Below the pieces are notes generated by a model. The model was not told the DNA's origin. It did not search any database and worked only from the letters and a program-made list of their open reading frames with translations. From the NCBI GenBank assembly GCA_012735335.1, contig JAAYHO010000209.1:1-6246 (forward strand): a DNA stretch of 6,246 bases. Direction: 5' to 3'. Shown here piece after piece: positions 5,648 through 6,246 of this stretch. A program made the translations under genes and the position numbers. The DNA is from Gammaproteobacteria bacterium (GTDB lineage: Bacteria; Pseudomonadota; Gammaproteobacteria; Pseudomonadales; Pseudomonadaceae). Each line of letters opens with the position of its first letter. Within the stretch, counting starts at the first letter, position 1.

Positions 5648-5679
5648 CCCACCCACGATCAATGCTGGTCGTGGGCGGG
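5648..5679. terminator. Stem across the leuA / ctaG convergent junction
   Basis: CCCACGA (5652-5658) pairs with TCGTGGG (5669-5675). Inside this, a T-G wobble and a C-G pair extend the stem around a 6-nt loop. Outside, after one A x C mismatch, CCC (5648-5650) pairs with GGG (5677-5679). It begins 14 bases after the leuA stop and overlaps the last codons of the minus-strand gene, so it could act in both directions. There is no U-tract on either strand, so the terminator role rests on position and stem strength. Confidence 0.5.
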
Positions 5680-6246
5680 CCATTCCCGCAACAATCGGCA
5701 ACCCAGCAGTAATCCTCCCAACAGATAGACCAGCCCTCCCCAGGCAGCCATCAGTACCCCGCCGAAACGCTGATCCTCCAATTGCGCAAAACCGAAGGCC
5801 CCGAGGCACAGATCAGCGGGATAGATCAGCTGCGGTGCCATCAACAGCAATACCCCGAGCATGGTCATGTGCATCAGGGTCAGGGCAAAGCCGAGCATGG
5901 CGGTGATCTGATCACTGCGCCGCTGGGCCGCCAGCGCCACACACCATACCCCCAGACCGGCCAGCATAAAGCTCAGTTGCTGCAGTACGAACACCCCCAC
6001 ATTGCGCGCCGCCGCCTCATGCAGCGCCGGTGCATGCCAGCCCCAGACCACCAGCATCTCCAGGGCAAAGGCCAGCGCCAGCCAGCCGCGCATGTCCCCG
6101 TGCAGGCGCAGGCCGGCGCGTACCAGCCCAGCCGCCAGCAACGGCGCGACCAGCGCCACCACCCCCAGGTGCAGCAGCATATGCGCGGAAAAGGCGGTTC
6201 GGCTCATGGCCGGCAGCGGGCCCAGCCAGAGCCCGGCGAGCAACAA
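5659..6246 (-). CDS. ctaG: CtaG-type (caa3_CtaG family) cytochrome oxidase assembly membrane protein, C-terminal part
   Basis: This is an integral membrane protein of the family named after Bacillus CtaG, required there for assembly of a functional caa3-type cytochrome c oxidase and probably linked to copper delivery. It is unrelated to the Cox11 proteins that share the name. The visible 195 codons are open to the right edge, so the true start lies outside. Hydrophobic helices fall at about residues 24-43, 53-70, 83-106, 114-137 and 163-184 of the visible part. Family-type features are SAHMLLH (20-26), WGWHAPALHEAA (68-79), LMHMTMLGVLLL (124-135) and LEDQRFGGVLMAAWGGLVYL (156-175). His22, His26, His71 and His126 are the candidate metal-related histidines. 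The tail is short and hydrophilic, ending AHDQH. An oxidase cluster beyond the edge is possible but not shown. I am confident of the family, less so of the specific oxidase it serves. Confidence 0.85.
   Translation of the reverse strand: MLLAGLWLGPLPAMSRTAFSAHMLLHLGVVALVAPLLAAGLVRAGLRLHGDMRGWLALAFALEMLVVWGWHAPALHEAAARNVGVFVLQQLSFMLAGLGVWCVALAAQRRSDQITAMLGFALTLMHMTMLGVLLLMAPQLIYPADLCLGAFGFAQLEDQRFGGVLMAAWGGLVYLLGGLLLGCRLLREWPAHDQH

Noticed and set aside
3985..5652. Long minus-strand open frame (555 codons) antisense to leuA
   Set aside because: It mirrors leuA codon by codon in a GC-rich gene where the opposite frame rarely meets stops. The translation is a Gly/Leu/Asp/Val-rich string with no recognisable domain, while leuA is unmistakable.

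Overview
The window reads as a core-chromosome stretch of a gammaproteobacterium from the Pseudomonas group. The DNA is GC-rich, and the LeuA, XseA and GuaB proteins look like Pseudomonas versions: LeuA opens with [11 protein letters not shown], and XseA has the 459-residue layout familiar from pseudomonads. The order guaB / xseA / leuA is also a neighbourhood I associate with Pseudomonas. No phage, transposase, integrase or CRISPR sequence is visible.

Layout. Positions 1-623 (minus strand) hold the N-terminal third of guaB (IMP dehydrogenase), which runs off the left edge. A 125-bp divergent spacer carries a near-consensus guaB promoter, two similar palindromic boxes, and an extended -10 element that would start the xseA transcript at or next to its ATG. 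xseA (749-2128, plus) encodes the large subunit of exonuclease VII. A 113-bp spacer with an exact 10-bp direct repeat at 21-bp spacing leads to a MscS-family channel of the YbdG type (2242-3504, plus). A 459-bp gap follows. Its first part is a cluster of hairpins of REP-like appearance. Its second part is a strong promoter followed by a leader of about 160 nt before leuA (3964-5634, plus), the 2-isopropylmalate synthase. At the right edge a convergent minus-strand gene (5659-6246, partial) encodes a CtaG-type (caa3_CtaG family) multi-helix membrane protein. The two stop codons are 24 bp apart and a long stem sits across the junction.

How the genes relate. They are mostly independent housekeeping units: guanine nucleotide synthesis, DNA repair, osmotic protection, leucine synthesis and respiratory-oxidase assembly. 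There is no obvious operon inside the window, and each gene has its own promoter-like signal or opposite orientation.

The most interesting stretch is the leuA leader. A promoter with 5/6 matches in both hexamers places transcription start at the ATG of a 25-codon ORF with five Leu codons, including a rare CTA within a run of CGA codons. The RNA downstream contains mutually exclusive short pairings. A second small ORF overlaps the leuA start codon as ATGA. Together these suggest an attenuation-like or coupling-based leucine control starting from a leaderless leader peptide. This is an inference, and comparative genomics or reporter data would be needed to confirm it.
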